Both the position numbers and the translations under genes were made by a program. The notes beneath the pieces were generated by a model. That model was given only the letters and a program-made list of their open reading frames with translations, was not told the origin of the DNA and made no database searches. Below are positions 23,367-35,722 of a DNA stretch of 64,000 nucleotides, piece after piece. How positions within the stretch are numbered: the stretch's first letter is position 1; every line of letters starts with the position of its first letter. Origin of the DNA: Nomia melanderi. Its lineage: Eukaryota; Arthropoda; Insecta; Hymenoptera; Halictidae. Where the stretch lies: the NCBI RefSeq assembly GCF_051020985.1, contig NC_134999.1, positions 17,551,660 through 17,615,659 on the forward strand. Direction: 5' to 3'.

Positions 23367-23933
23367 TAGGGACCAAGGCTACATCCGGCTGACCGATGGG
23401 AAGGTCGGGATACTTTTGGTCGAGATTGACTTTAGACTATACAAACCAGGTTTACAAAGTGTAAAACTTGGATTCCTTCGGCCAGAATTGCCAGGAAGGT
23501 CGGGGGTAGCCATTTGACTTAGCAGTGATGGGACTCCAGGGCGAGGTCTCATCGGGACCAAGGCTACATCCGGCTGACCGATGGGAAGGTCGGGATAGTT
23601 TTGGTCGAAATTGACTTTAGACTATACAATCCAGGTTTCCAAAGTTGAAAACTTGGATTCCGTCGGCCGGAATTGCCAGGAAGTTCGGCGGTAGCCATTT
23701 GACTTAGCAGTGATGGGACTCCAGGACGAGGTCTCATAGGGACTGAGGCTACATCCGGCTGACCGATGGGAAGGTCGGGATACTTTTGGTCGAAATTGAC
23801 TTTAGACTATAAAAACCAGGTTTACAAAGTGTAAAACTTGGATTCCGTCGGCCGGAATTGCCAGGAAGGTCAGGGGTAGCCATTTGACTTAGCAGTGATG
23901 GGACTCCAGGGCGAGGTCTCATAGGGACCAAGG

Positions 23934-24750
23934 CTACATCCGGCTGACCGATGGGAAGGTCGGGATACTTTTGGTCGAAACTGACTTTAGACTATACAAA
24001 CCAGGTTTACGAAGTGTAAAACTTGGATTTCTTCGGCCAGAATTGCCAGGAAGGTCAGGGATAGCCATTTGACTTAGCAGTGATAGGACTCCAGGGCGAG
24101 GTCTCATAGGAACCAAGGCTACATCCGGCTGACCGATGGGAAGGCCGGGATAGTTTTGGTCGAAATTGACTTTAGACTATACAAACCAGGTTTACGAAGT
24201 GTAAAACTTGGATTCCTTCGGCCAGAATTGCCAGGAAGGTCAGGGGTAGCCATTTGACTTAGCAGTGATGGGACTCCAGGGCGAGGTCTCATAGGGACCA
24301 AGGCTACATCCGGCTGACCGATGGGAAGGTCGGGATACTTTTGGCCGAAATTGACTTTAGACTATACAATCCATGTTTGCAAAGTGGAAAACTTGGATTC
24401 CGTCGGCCAGAATTGCCTGGAAGGTCGGGGGTAGCCATTTGACTTAGCAGTGGTGGGACTCCAGTACGATGTCTCATAGGGACTAAGGCTACATCCGGCT
24501 GACCGATGGGAAGGTCGGGATACTTTTGGTCGAAATTGACTTTAGACTATACAATCCAGGTTTCCAAAGTGGAAAACTTGGATTCCGTCGGCCAGAATTG
24601 CCAGGATGGCCGGGGGTAGCCATTTGACTTAGCAGTGATGGGACTCCAGGGCGAGGTCTCATAGGGACCAAGGCTACATCCGGCTGACCGATGGGAAGGT
24701 CGGGATACTTTTGGTCGAAATTGACTTTAGACTATACAAACCAGGTTTAC
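23934..24750. repeat. Satellite higher-order block 3, copy 1
   Basis: Matches 32074-32890 at an offset of 8,140 bp (44 units). Shared variants in order are CGAAACTGACTTTAG, ATTTCTTCGGCC, AGGGATAGCC, GTGATAGGACTCC, a CCATGTTTGC unit, CCAGTACGATG and CAGGATGGCC. Confidence 0.75.
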
Positions 24751-25770
24751 GAAGTGTAAAACTTGGATTCCTTCGGCCAGAATTGCCAGGAAGGTCAGGG
24801 GTAACCATTTGACTTAGCAGTGATGGGACTCCAGGGCGAGGTCTCATAGGGACCAAGGCTACATCCGGCTGACCGATGGGAAGGTCGGGATACTTTTGGC
24901 CGAAATTGACTTTAGACTATACAATCCATGTTTGCAAAGTGGAAAACTTGGATTCCGTCGGCTAGAATTGCCTGGAAGGTCGGGGGTAGCCATTTGACTT
25001 AGCAGTGGTGGGACTCCAGGGCGAGGTCTCATAGGAACCAAGGCTACTTCCGGCTGAACGATGGGAAGGTCGGGATAGTTTTGGTCGAAATTGACTTTAG
25101 ACTATACAATCCAGGTTTCAAAAGTGGAAAACTTGGATTCCGTCGGCCAGAATTGTCAGGAAGGCTGGGGATAGCCATTTGACTTAGCAGTGATGGGACT
25201 CCAGGACGAGGTCTCATAGGGACTAAGGCTACATCCGGCTGACCGATGGGAAGGTCGGGATAGTTTTGGTCGAAATTGACTTTAGACTATACAATCCAGG
25301 TTTACGAAGTGTAAAACTTGGATTCCTTCGGCCGGAATTGCCAGGAAAGTCGGGGGTAGCCATTTGACTTAGCAGTGATGGGACTCCAGGGCGAGGTCTC
25401 ATAGGGACCAAGGCTACATCCGGCTGACCGATGGGAAGGTCGGGATACTTTTGATCGAAATTGACTTTAGACTATACAATCCAGGTTTCCAAAGTGGAAA
25501 ACTTGGATTCCGTCCGGCAGAATTGCCAGGAAGGTCGGCGGTAGCCATTTCACTTAGCAGTGATGGGACTCCAGGGCGAGGTCTCATAGGGACCAAGGCT
25601 ACATCCGGCTGACCGATGGGAAGGTCGGGATACTTTTGGTCGAGATTGACTTTAGACTATACAAACCAGGTTTACAAAGTGTAAAACTTGGATTCCTTCG
25701 GCCAGAATTGCCAGGAAGGTCGGGGGTAGCCATTTGACTTAGCAGTGATGGGACTCCAGGGCGAGGTCTC
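24746..25770. repeat. Satellite higher-order block 2, copy 3
   Basis: Shares the block 2 variant order with 20875-21900 at an offset of 3,871 bp, which is 21 units less the 14-bp deletion at 23365. It has its own change CTGAACGATGGG near 25054, also present in the related stretch near 26719, which suggests a further copying step from here. Confidence 0.75.
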
Positions 25771-28700
25771 ATAGGGACCAAGGCTACATCCGGCTGACCG
25801 ATGGGAAGGTCGGGATACTTTTGGTCGAAATTGACTTTAGACTATAAAAACCAGGTTTACAAAGTGTAAAACTTGGATTCCGTCGGCCGGAATTGCCAGG
25901 AAGGCCGGGGGTGGCCATTTGACTTAGCAGTGATGGGACTCCAGGGCGAGGTCTCATAGGAACCAAGGGTACATCCGGCTGACCGATGGGAAGGTCGGGA
26001 TACTTTTGGTCGAAACTGACTTTAGACTATACAAACCAGGTTTACGAAGTGTAAAACTTGGATTCCGTCGGCCAGAATTGCCTGGAAGGTCGGGGGTAGC
26101 CATTTGACTTAGCAGTGGTGGGACTCTAGTACGATGTCTCATAGGGACTAAGGCTACATCCGGCTGACCGATGGGAAGGTCGGGATACTTTTGGTCGAAA
26201 TTGACTTTAGACTATACAATCCAGGTTTCCAAAGTGGAAAACTTGGATTCCGTCGGCCAGAATTGCCAGGATGGCCGGGGGTAGCCATTTGACTTAGCAG
26301 TGATGGGACTCCAGGGCGAGGTCTCATAGGGACCAAGGCTACATCCGGCTGACCGATGGGAAGGTCGGGATACTTTTGGTCGAATTTGACTTTAGACTAT
26401 ACAAACCAGGTTTACGAAGTGTAAAACTTGGATTCCTTCGGCCAGAATTGCCAGGAAGGTCAGGGGTAACCATTTGACTTAGCAGTGATGGGACTCCAGG
26501 GCGAGGTCTCATAGGGACCAAGGCTACATCCGGCTGACCGATGGGAAGGTCGGGATACTTTTGGCCGAAATTGACTTTAGACTATACAATCCATGTTTGC
26601 AAAGTGGAAAACTTGGATTCCGTCGGCCAGAATTGCCTGGAAGGTCGGGGGTAGCCATTTGACTTAGCAGTGGTGGGACTCCAGGGCGAGGTCTCATAGG
26701 AACCAAGGCTACTTCCGGCTGAACGATGGGAAGGTCGGGATACTTTTGATCGAAATTGACTTTAGACTATACAATCCAGGTTTCCAAAGTGGAAAACTTG
26801 GATTCCGTCCGGCAGAATTGCCAGGAAGGTCGGCGGTAGCCATTTCACTTAGCAGTGATGGGACTCCAGGGCGAGGTCTCATAGGGACCAAGGCTACATC
26901 CGGCTGACCGATGGGAAGGTCGGGATACTTTTGGTCGAGATTGACTTTAGACTATACAAACCAGGTTTACAAAGTGTAAAACTTGGATTCCTTCGGCCAG
27001 AATTGCCAGGAAGTTCGGCGGTAGCCATTTGACTTAGCAGTGATGGGACTCCAGGACGAGGTCTCATAGGGACTAAGGCTACATCCGGCTGACCGATGGG
27101 AAGGTCGGGATACTTTTGGTCGAAATTGACTTTAGACTATAAAAACCAGGTTTACAAAGTGTAAAACTTGGATTCCGTCGGCCGGAATTGCCAGGAAGGC
27201 CGGGGGTGGCCATTTGACTTAGCAGTGATGGGACTCCAGGGCGAGGTCTCATAGGAACCAAGGCTACATCCGGCTGACCGATGGGAAGGTCGGGATACTT
27301 TTGGTCGAAACTGACTTTAGACTATACAAACCAGGTTTACGAAGTGTAAAACTTGGATTCCTTCGGCCAGAATTGCCAGGAAGGTCAGGGGTAGCCATTT
27401 GACTTAGCAGTGATAGGACTCCAGGGCGAGGTCTCATAGGAACCAAGGCTACATCCGGCTGATCGATGGGAAGGCCGGGATAGTTTTGGTCGAAATTGAC
27501 TTTAGACTATACAAACCAGGTTTACAAAGTGTAAAACTTGGATTCCGTCGGCCAGAATTGCCAGGAAAGTCGGGGGTAGCCATTTGACTTAGCAGTGATG
27601 GGACTCCAGGGCGAGGTCTCATAGGGACCAAGGCTACATCCGGCTGACCGATGGGAAGGTCGGGATACTTTTGGCCGAAATTGACTTTAGACTATACAAT
27701 CCATGTTTGCAAAGTTGAAAACTTGGATTCCGTCGGCCGGAATTGCCAGGAAGGCCGGGGGTGGCCATTTGACTTAGCAGTGATGGGACTCCAGGGCGAG
27801 GTCTCATAGGAACCAAGGCTACATCCGGCTGACCGATGGGAAGGTCGGGATACTTTTGGTCGAAACTGACTTTAGACTATACAAACCAGGTTTCAAAAGT
27901 GGAAAACTTGGATTCCGTCGGCCAGAATTGTCAGGAAAGTCGGGGGTAGCCATTTGACTTAGCAGTGATGGGACTCCAGGGCGAGGTCTCATAGGGACTA
28001 AGGCTACATCCGGCTGACCGATGGGAAGGTCGGGATACTTTTGATCGAAATTGACTTTAGACTATACAATCCAGGTTTACGAAGTGTAAAACTTGGATTC
28101 CTTCGGCCAGAATTGCCAGGAAGGTCAGGGGTAGCCATTTGACTTAGCAGTGATGGGACTCTAGGGCGAGGTCTCATAGGGACCAAGGCTACATCCGGCT
28201 GACCGATGGGAAGGTCGGGATACTTTTGGTCGAAATTGACTTTAGACTATACAAACCAGGTTTACGAAGTGTAAAACTTGGATTCGGTCTGCCAGAATTG
28301 CCAGGAAGGTCAGGGGTAGCCATTTGACTTAGCAGTGATGGGACTCCAGGGCGAGGTCTCATAGGGACCAAGGCTACATCCGGCTGACCGATGGGAAGGT
28401 CGGGATACTTTTGGTCGAAACTGACTTTAGACTATACAAACCAGGTTTACGAAGTGTAAAACTTGGATTCCGTCGGCCAGAATTCCCAGGAAGGTCGGGG
28501 GTAGCCATTTGACTTAGCAGTGATGGGACTCCAGGGCGAGGTCTCATAGGAACCAAGGCTACATCCGGCTGACCGATGGGAAGGCCGGGATAGTTTTGGT
28601 CGAAATTGACTTTAGACTATACAAACCAGGTTTACAAAGCGTAAAACTTGGATTCCGTCGGCCAGAATTGCCAGGAAAGTCGGGGGTAGCCATTTGACTT

Positions 28701-30593
28701 AGCAGTGATGGGACTCCAGGGCGAGGTCTCATAGGGACCAAGGCTACATCCGGCTGACCGATGGGAAGGTCGGGATACTTTTGGTCGAAATTGACTTTAG
28801 ACTATACAAACCAGGTTTACGAAGTGTAAAACTTGGATTCCGTCTGCCAGAATTGCCAGGAAGGTCAGGGGTAGCCATTTGACTTAGCAGTGATGGGACT
28901 CCAGGGCGAGGTCTCATAGGGACCAAGGCTACATCCGGCTGACCGATGGGAAGGTCGGGATACTTTTGGTCGAAATTGACTTTAGACTATACAATCCAGG
29001 TTTCCAAAGTGGAAAACTTGGATTCCTTCGGCCAGAATTGCCAGGAAGGTCAGGGGTAACCATTTGACTTAGCAGTGATGGGACTCCAGGGCGAGGTCTC
29101 ATAGGGACCAAGGCTACATCCGGCTGACCGATGGGAAGGTCGGGATACTTTTGATCGAAATTGACTTTAGACTATACAATCCAGGTTTCCAAAGTTGAAA
29201 ACTTGGATTCCGTCGGCCGGAATTGCCAGGAAGTTCGGCGGTAGCCATTTGACTTAGCAGTGATGGGACTCCAGGGCGAGGTCTCATAGGGACCAAGGCT
29301 ACATCCGGCTGACCGATGGGAAGGTCGGGATACTTTTGGTCGAAATTGACTTTAGACTATACAAACCAGGTTTACAAAGTGTAAAACTTGGATTCCGTCG
29401 GCCAGAATTGCCAGGAAAGTCGGGGGTAGCCATTTGACTTAGCAGTGATGGGACTCCAGGGCGAGGTCTCATAGGGACTAAGGCTACATCCGGCTGACCG
29501 ATGGGAAGGTCGGGATACTTTTGGTCGAAATTGACTTTAGACTATACAATCCAGGTTTCCAAAGTGGAAAACTTGGATTCCGTCGGCCAGAATTGCCAGG
29601 ATGGCCGGGGGTAGCCATTTGACTTAGCAGTGATGGGACTCCAGGGCGAGGTCTCATAGGGACCAAGGCTACATCCGGCTGACCGATGGGAAGGTCGGGA
29701 TACTTTTGGTCGAAATTGACTTTAGACTATACAAACCAGGTTTACGAAGTGTAAAACTTGGATTCCTTCGGCCAGAATTGCCAGGAAGGTCAGGGGTGGC
29801 CATTTGACTTAGCAGTGATGGGACTCCAGGGCGAGGTCTCATAGGGACCAAGGCTACATCCGGCTGACCGATGGGAAGGTCGGGATACTTTTGGTCGAAA
29901 CTGACTATAGACTATACAAACCAGGTTTACGAAGTGTAAAACCCGGATTCCTTCGGCCAGAATTGCCAGGAAGGTCAGGGGTAGCCATTTGACTTAGCAG
30001 TGATAGGACTCCAGGGCGAGGTCTCATAGGAACCAAGGCTACATCCGGCTGACCGATGGGAAGGCCGGGATAGTTTTGGTCGAGATTGACTTTAGACTAT
30101 ACAAACCAGGTTTACAAAGTGTAAAACTTGGATTCCTTCGGCCAGAATTGCCAGGAAGTTCGGCGGTAGCCATTTGACTTAGCAGTGATGGGACTCCAGG
30201 ACGAGGTCTCATAGGGACTAAGGCTACATCCGGCTGACCGATGGGAAGGTCGGGATACTTTTGGTCGAAATTGACTTTAGACTATAAAAACCAGGTTTAC
30301 AAAGTGTAAAACTTGGATTCCGTAGGCCAGAATTGTCAGGAAGGCCGGGGGTAGCCATTTGACTTAGCAGTGATAGAACTCCAGGGCGATGTCTCATAGG
30401 GACCAAGGCTACATCCGGCTGACCGATGGGATGGTCGGGATACTTTTGGTCGAAATTGACTTTAGACTATTCAATCCAGGTTTCCAAAGTGCAAAACTTG
30501 GATTCCGTCGGCCAGAATTGCCAGGAAGGCCGGGGCTAGCCATTTGACTTAGCAGTGATGGGACTCCAGGGCGAGGTCTCATAGGGACTAAGG

Positions 30594-31331
30594 CTACATC
30601 CGGCTGACCGATGGGAAGGTCGGGATACTTTTGGTCGAAATTGACTTTAGACTATACAATCCAGGTTTCCAAAGTGGAAAACTTGGATTCCGTCGGCCAG
30701 AATTGCCAGGAAGGCCGGGGGTAGCCATTTGACTTAGCAGTGATGGGACTCCAGGGCGAGGTCTCATAGGAACCAAGGCTACTTCCGGCTGACCGATGGG
30801 AAGGTCGGGATAGTTTTGGTCGAAATTGACTTTAGACTATACAATCCAGGTTTCCAAAGTGGAAAACTTGGATTCCGTCGGCCAGAATTGTCAGGAAGGC
30901 CGGGGATAGCCATTTGACTTAGCAGTGATGGGACTCCAGGGCGAGGTCTCATAGGAACCAAGGCTACATCCGGCTGACCGATGGGAAGGCCGGGATAGTT
31001 TTGGTCGAAATTGACTTTAGACTATACAAACCAGGTTTACAAAGTGTAAAACTTGGATTCCGTCGGCCAGAATTGCCAGGAAAGTCGGGGGTAGCCATTT
31101 GACTTAGCAGTGATGGGACTCCAGGGCGAGGTCTCATAGGGACCAAGGCTACATCAGGCTGACCGATGGGAAGGTCGGGATACTTTTGGTCGAAATTGAC
31201 TTTAGACTATACAAACCAGGTTTACGAAGTGTAAAACTTGGATTCCTTCGGCCAGAATTGCCAGGAAGGTCAGGGGTAGCCATTTGACTTAGCAGTGATG
31301 GGACTCCAGGGCGAGGTCTCATAGGGACCAA
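30594..31331. repeat. Satellite higher-order block 4, copy 1
   Basis: Four units that recur at 33739-34476, 17 units (3,145 bp) away. Two of them recur again at 34664-35031. The order is a clean TTTCC unit, GGCTACTTCC with a TTTCC dyad and CCGGGGATAGCC, an AAAGTCGGGGG unit, then an ACATCAGGCTGACC unit. Confidence 0.75.
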
Positions 31332-32073
31332 GGCTACATCCGGCTGACCGATGGGAAGGTCGGGATACTTTTGGTCGAGATTGACTTTAGACTATACAAA
31401 CCAGGTTTACAAAGTGTAAAACTTGGATTCCTTCGGCCAGAATTGCCAGGAAGGTCGGGGGTAGCCATTTCACTTAGCAGTGATGGGACTCCAGGGCGAG
31501 GTCTCATAGGGACCAAGGCTACATCCGGCTGACCGATGGGAAGGTCGGGATACTTTTGGTCGAGATTGACTTTAGACTATACAAACCAGGTTTACAAAGT
31601 GTAAAACTTGGATTCCTTCGGCCAGAATTGCCAGGAAGGTCGGGGGTAGCCATTTGACTTAGCAGTGATGGGACTCCAGGGCGAGGTCTCATCGGGACCA
31701 AGGCTACATCCGGCTGACCGATGGGAAGGTCGGGATAGTTTTGGTCGAAATTGACTTTAGACTATACAATCCAGGTTTCCAAAGTTGAAAACTTGGATTC
31801 CGTCGGCCGGAATTGCCAGGAAGTTCGGCGGTAGCCATTTGACTTAGCAGTGATGGGACTCCAGGGCGAGGTCTCATAGGGACCAAGGCTACATCCGGCT
31901 GACCGATGGGAAGGTCGGGATACTTTTGGTCGAAATTGACTTTAGACTATAAAAACCAGGTTTACAAAGTGTAAAACTTGGATTCCGTCGGCCGGAATTG
32001 CCAGGAAGGCCGGGGGTGGCCATTTGACTTAGCAGTGATGGGACTCCAGGGCGAGGTCTCATAGGAACCAAGG

Positions 32074-32890
32074 CTACATCCGGCTGACCGATGGGAAGGT
32101 CGGGATACTTTTGGTCGAAACTGACTTTAGACTATACAAACCAGGTTTACGAAGTGTAAAACTTGGATTTCTTCGGCCAGAATTGCCAGGAAGGTCAGGG
32201 ATAGCCATTTGACTTAGCAGTGATAGGACTCCAGGGCGAGGTCTCATAGGAACCAAGGCTACATCCGGCTGACCGATGGGAAGGCCGGGATAGTTTTGGT
32301 CGAAATTGACTTTAGACTATACAAACCAGGTTTACGAAGTGTAAAACTTGGATTCCTTCGGCCAGAATTGCCAGGAAGGTCAGGGGTAGCCATTTGACTT
32401 AGCAGTGATGGGACTCCAGGGCGAGGTCTCATAGGGACCAAGGCTACATCCGGCTGACCGATGGGAAGGTCGGGATACTTTTGGCCGAAATTGACTTTAG
32501 ACTATACAATCCATGTTTGCAAAGTGGAAAACTTGGATTCCGTCGGCCAGAATTGCCTGGAAGGTCGGGGGTAGCCATTTGACTTAGCAGTGGTGGGACT
32601 CCAGTACGATGTCTCATAGGGACTAAGGCTACATCCGGCTGACCGATGGGAAGGTCGGGATACTTTTGGTCGAAATTGACTTTAGACTATACAATCCAGG
32701 TTTCCAAAGTGGAAAACTTGGATTCCGTCGGCCAGAATTGCCAGGATGGCCGGGGGTAGCCATTTGACTTAGCAGTGATGGGACTACAGGACGAGGTCTC
32801 ATAGGGACTAAGGCTACATCCGGCTGACCGATGGGAAGGTCGGGATAGTTTTGGTCGAAATTGACTTTAGACTATACAATCCAGGTTTAC
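32074..32890. repeat. Satellite higher-order block 3, copy 2
   Basis: Partner of 23934-24750. It has its own change GGGACTACAGG near 32785. Confidence 0.75.
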
Positions 32891-33738
32891 GAAGTGTAAA
32901 ACTTGGATTCCTTCGGCCGGAATTGCCAGGAAAGTCGGGGGTAGCCATTTGACTTAGCAGTGATGGGACTCCAGGGCGAGGTCTCATAGGGACCAAGGCT
33001 ACATCCGGCTGACCGATGGGAAGGTCGGGATACTTTTGATCGAAATTGACTTTAGACTATACAATCCAGGTTTCCAAAGTGGAAAACTTGGATTCCGTCC
33101 GGCAGAATTGCCAGGAAGGTCGGCGGTAGCCATTTCACTTAGCAGTGATGGGACTCCAGGGCGAGGTCTCATAGGGACCAAGGCTACATCCGGCTGACCG
33201 ATGGGAAGGTCGGGATACTTTTGGTCGAGATTGACTTTAGACTATACAAACCAGGTTTACAAAGTGTAAAACTTGGATTCCTTCGGCCAGAATTGCCAGG
33301 AAGGTCGGGGGTAGCCATTTGACTTAGCAGTGATGGGACTCCAGGGCGAGGTCTCATCGGGACCAAGGCTACATCCGGCTGACCGATGGGAAGGTCGGGA
33401 TAGTTTTGGTCGAAATTGACTTTAGACTATACAATCCAGGTTTCCAAAGTTGAAAACTTGGATTCCGTCGGCCGGAATTGCCAGGAAGTTCGGCGGTAGC
33501 CATTTGACTTAGCAGTGATGGGACTCCAGGACGAGGTCTCATAGGGACTAAGGCTACATCCGGCTGACCGATGGGAAGGTCGGGATACTTTTGGTCGAAA
33601 TTGACTTTAGACTATAAAAACCAGGTTTACAAAGTGTAAAACTTGGATTCCGTCGGCCAGAATTGCCAGGAAGGTCAGGGGTAGCCATTTGACTTAGCAG
33701 TGATGGGACTCCAGGGCGAGGTCTCATAGGGACCAAGG

Positions 33739-34476
33739 CTACATCAGGCTGACCGATGGGAAGGTCGGGATACTTTTGGTCGAAATTGACTTTAGACTAT
33801 ACAATCCAGGTTTCCAAAGTGGAAAACTTGGATTCCGTCGGCCAGAATTGCCAGGAAGGCCGGGGGTAGCCATTTGACTTAGCAGTGATGGGACTCCAGG
33901 GCGAGGTCTCATAGGAACCAAGGCTACTTCCGGCTGACCGATGGGAAGGTCGGGATAGTTTTGGTCGAAATTGACTTTAGACTATACAATCCAGGTTTCC
34001 AAAGTGGAAAACTTGGATTCCGTCGGCCAGAATTGTCAGGAAGGCCGGGGATAGCCATTTGACTTAGCAGTGATGGGACTCCAGGGCGAGGTCTCATAGG
34101 AACCAAGGCTACATCCGGCTGACCGATGGGAAGGCCGGGATAGTTTTGGTCGAAATTGACTTTAGACTATACAAACCAGGTTTACAAAGTGTAAAACTTG
34201 GATTCCGTCGGCCAGAATTGCCAGGAAAGTCGGGGGTAGCCATTTGACTTAGCAGTGATGGGACTCCAGGGCGAGGTCTCATAGGGACCAAGGCTACATC
34301 AGGCTGACCGATGGGAAGGTCGGGATACTTTTGGTCGAAATTGACTTTAGACTATACAAACCAGGTTTACGAAGTGTAAAACTTGGATTCCTTCGGCCAG
34401 AATTGCCAGGAAGGTCAGGGGTAGCCATTTGACTTAGCAGTGATGGGACTCCAGGGCGAGGTCTCATAGGGACCAA
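33739..34476. repeat. Satellite higher-order block 4, copy 2
   Basis: Partner of 30594-31331 with very few differences. Its first two units are repeated five units later at 34664-35031, where the array ends. Confidence 0.75.
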
Positions 34477-35042
34477 GGCTACATCCGGCTGACCGATGGG
34501 AAGGTCGGGATACTTTTGGTCGAAATTGACTTTAGACTATACAATCCATGTTTGCAAAGTGGAAAACTTGGATTCCGTCGGCCAGAATTGCCTGGAAGGT
34601 CGGGGGTAGCCATTTGACTTAGCAGTGGTGGGACTCCAGGACGATGTCTCATAGGGACTAAGGCTACATCCGGCTGACCGATGGGAAGGTCGGGATACTT
34701 TTGGTCGAAATTGACTTTAGACTATACAATCCAGGTTTCCAAAGTGGAAAACTTGGATTCCGTCGGCCAGAATTGCCAGGAAGGCCGGGGGTAGCCATTT
34801 GACTTAGCAGTGATGGGACTCCAGGGCGAGGTCTCATAGGAACCAAGGCTACTTCCGGCTGACCGATGGGAAGGTCGGGATAGTTTTGGTCGAAATTGAC
34901 TTTAGACTATACAATCCAGGTTTCCAAAGTGGAAAACTTGGATTCCGTCGGCCAGAATTGTCAGGAAGGCCGGGGATAGCCATTTGACTTAGCAGTGATG
35001 GGACTCCATGGCGAGGTCTCATAGCGACCAAGGCTACATCCG

Positions 35043-35585
35043 ATATATATAAATAATTTATTAGGGAAAGAAGAAATTTTAATATTTATTTGTCCACATT
35101 TACTCAGAAGGTTAACGATTCATAATAGAAGATTAACATTCAACTTTCACTGAAACAATGTAAACAACGCATAGATTCGTCAAATATAAAATTTTCGTCA
35201 CGAGCCTGATTGTAGGTCAAGGGGTTAACAAAATATCAGTGTTCGAAAGAAACGAAGAAAAAAAGGTAGAAAATTTCAATCAAATTGCATATATGAAGTA
35301 CTATTTTAGTATCTTAACCCTTGCCCTATGCTATTTCTAAGCTATGATCGATACAACTACTTCATGGTTAATAACTTATTAGGAAAATTCGTCAAATTTA
35401 AAATTTTCGTCACGAGCCCGATTATATGTCAAGAGGTTAACAAAATTGTGGGAGAAAGAGGATTTTATTTGAAACAGTATAATTATTTCTTGACAACTCA
35501 CAATAAAACACTAAATAAATCGAATAACGCACACACTATTTATATACTCAGATGCTCTTGCCTCGCTCACAGATTTTCTACAACA
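35043..35585. repeat. Right satellite flank with two family J elements
   Basis: Directly after the array is AT-rich DNA, then two related short elements. 35112-35228 ends ...GGTCAAGGGGTTAA. 35314-35440 starts TTAACCCTTGCCCTATG and ends TGTCAAGAGGTTAA. Both carry AAATTTTCGTCACGAGCC. The 101-codon frame at 35328-35633 runs over them and is not a recognisable protein. Confidence 0.6.
35314..35440 (+). mobile_element. Family J short TTAA element, better copy
   Basis: TTAA at 35314-35317 and 35437-35440; termini TTAACCCTTG and its near-inverse. The 35112-35228 copy is more decayed at its left end. Confidence 0.55.
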
Positions 35586-35587
35586 TT

Positions 35588-35722
35588 CTTTCATTACCAT
35601 GCATTAACTTCACATATATTTGGAATATTCTAGATTCATAAAAAAAAGCGAACATTATTAACATACAGAGAAAATCAATATAATCTAGAATATTCTAATG
35701 CTTTGAACATTCATTCAAACCG
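35588..35722 (+). repeat. Dispersed repeat, copy 1 (partner 59733-59870)
   Basis: Shares TTCATTACCATGCATTAAC, TTTGGAATATTCTAGAT, AGAAAATCAAT and GCCTTGAACATT-like words with 59733-59870 in the same order and orientation. Confidence 0.7.

Larger units (their letters stand above)
10302..35042. repeat. 185-bp satellite array, about 134 head-to-tail units
   Basis: A 185-bp unit repeats without a break. Unit landmarks in + orientation are GGCTACATCCGGCTGACC, then TTGACTTTAGACTATAC, CCAGGTTT...ACTTGGATTCC, CCAGAATTGCCAGGAAGG, GTAGCCATTTGACTTAGCAG and GGGACTCCAGG. Anchors at 10443 and 23023 are exactly 68 periods apart; anchors at 23379 and 34849 are exactly 62 periods apart. Homology begins at 10302 (AAATTGACTTTAG) and stops at 35042 inside the CATCCG landmark. 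No transposon or unrelated sequence interrupts it. Length near one nucleosome repeat, head-to-tail order and higher-order blocks are typical of centromeric or pericentromeric satellites in animals; a centromeric role here is inference. I do not recognise the satellite as a named family. Confidence 0.97.

Noticed and set aside
10443..35031. A family of about 100 tandem 60-residue minus-strand genes
   Set aside because: They are the same satellite unit read over and over. The unit is 185 bp, not a multiple of three, starts are mostly TTG, and changes between units are as often amino-acid altering as silent by eye.
10302..35042. CRISPR-like array
   Set aside because: There are no unique spacers. 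The whole 185-bp unit repeats, and the window is clearly eukaryotic.
10302..35042. CENP-B box or hammerhead ribozyme in the satellite
   Set aside because: I looked for the TTCG...CGGG pattern of the CENP-B box and for the CTGATGA...GAAA core of a hammerhead. The nearest words (CTGACCGATGGG, ATTCCTTCGGCC) do not fit either.
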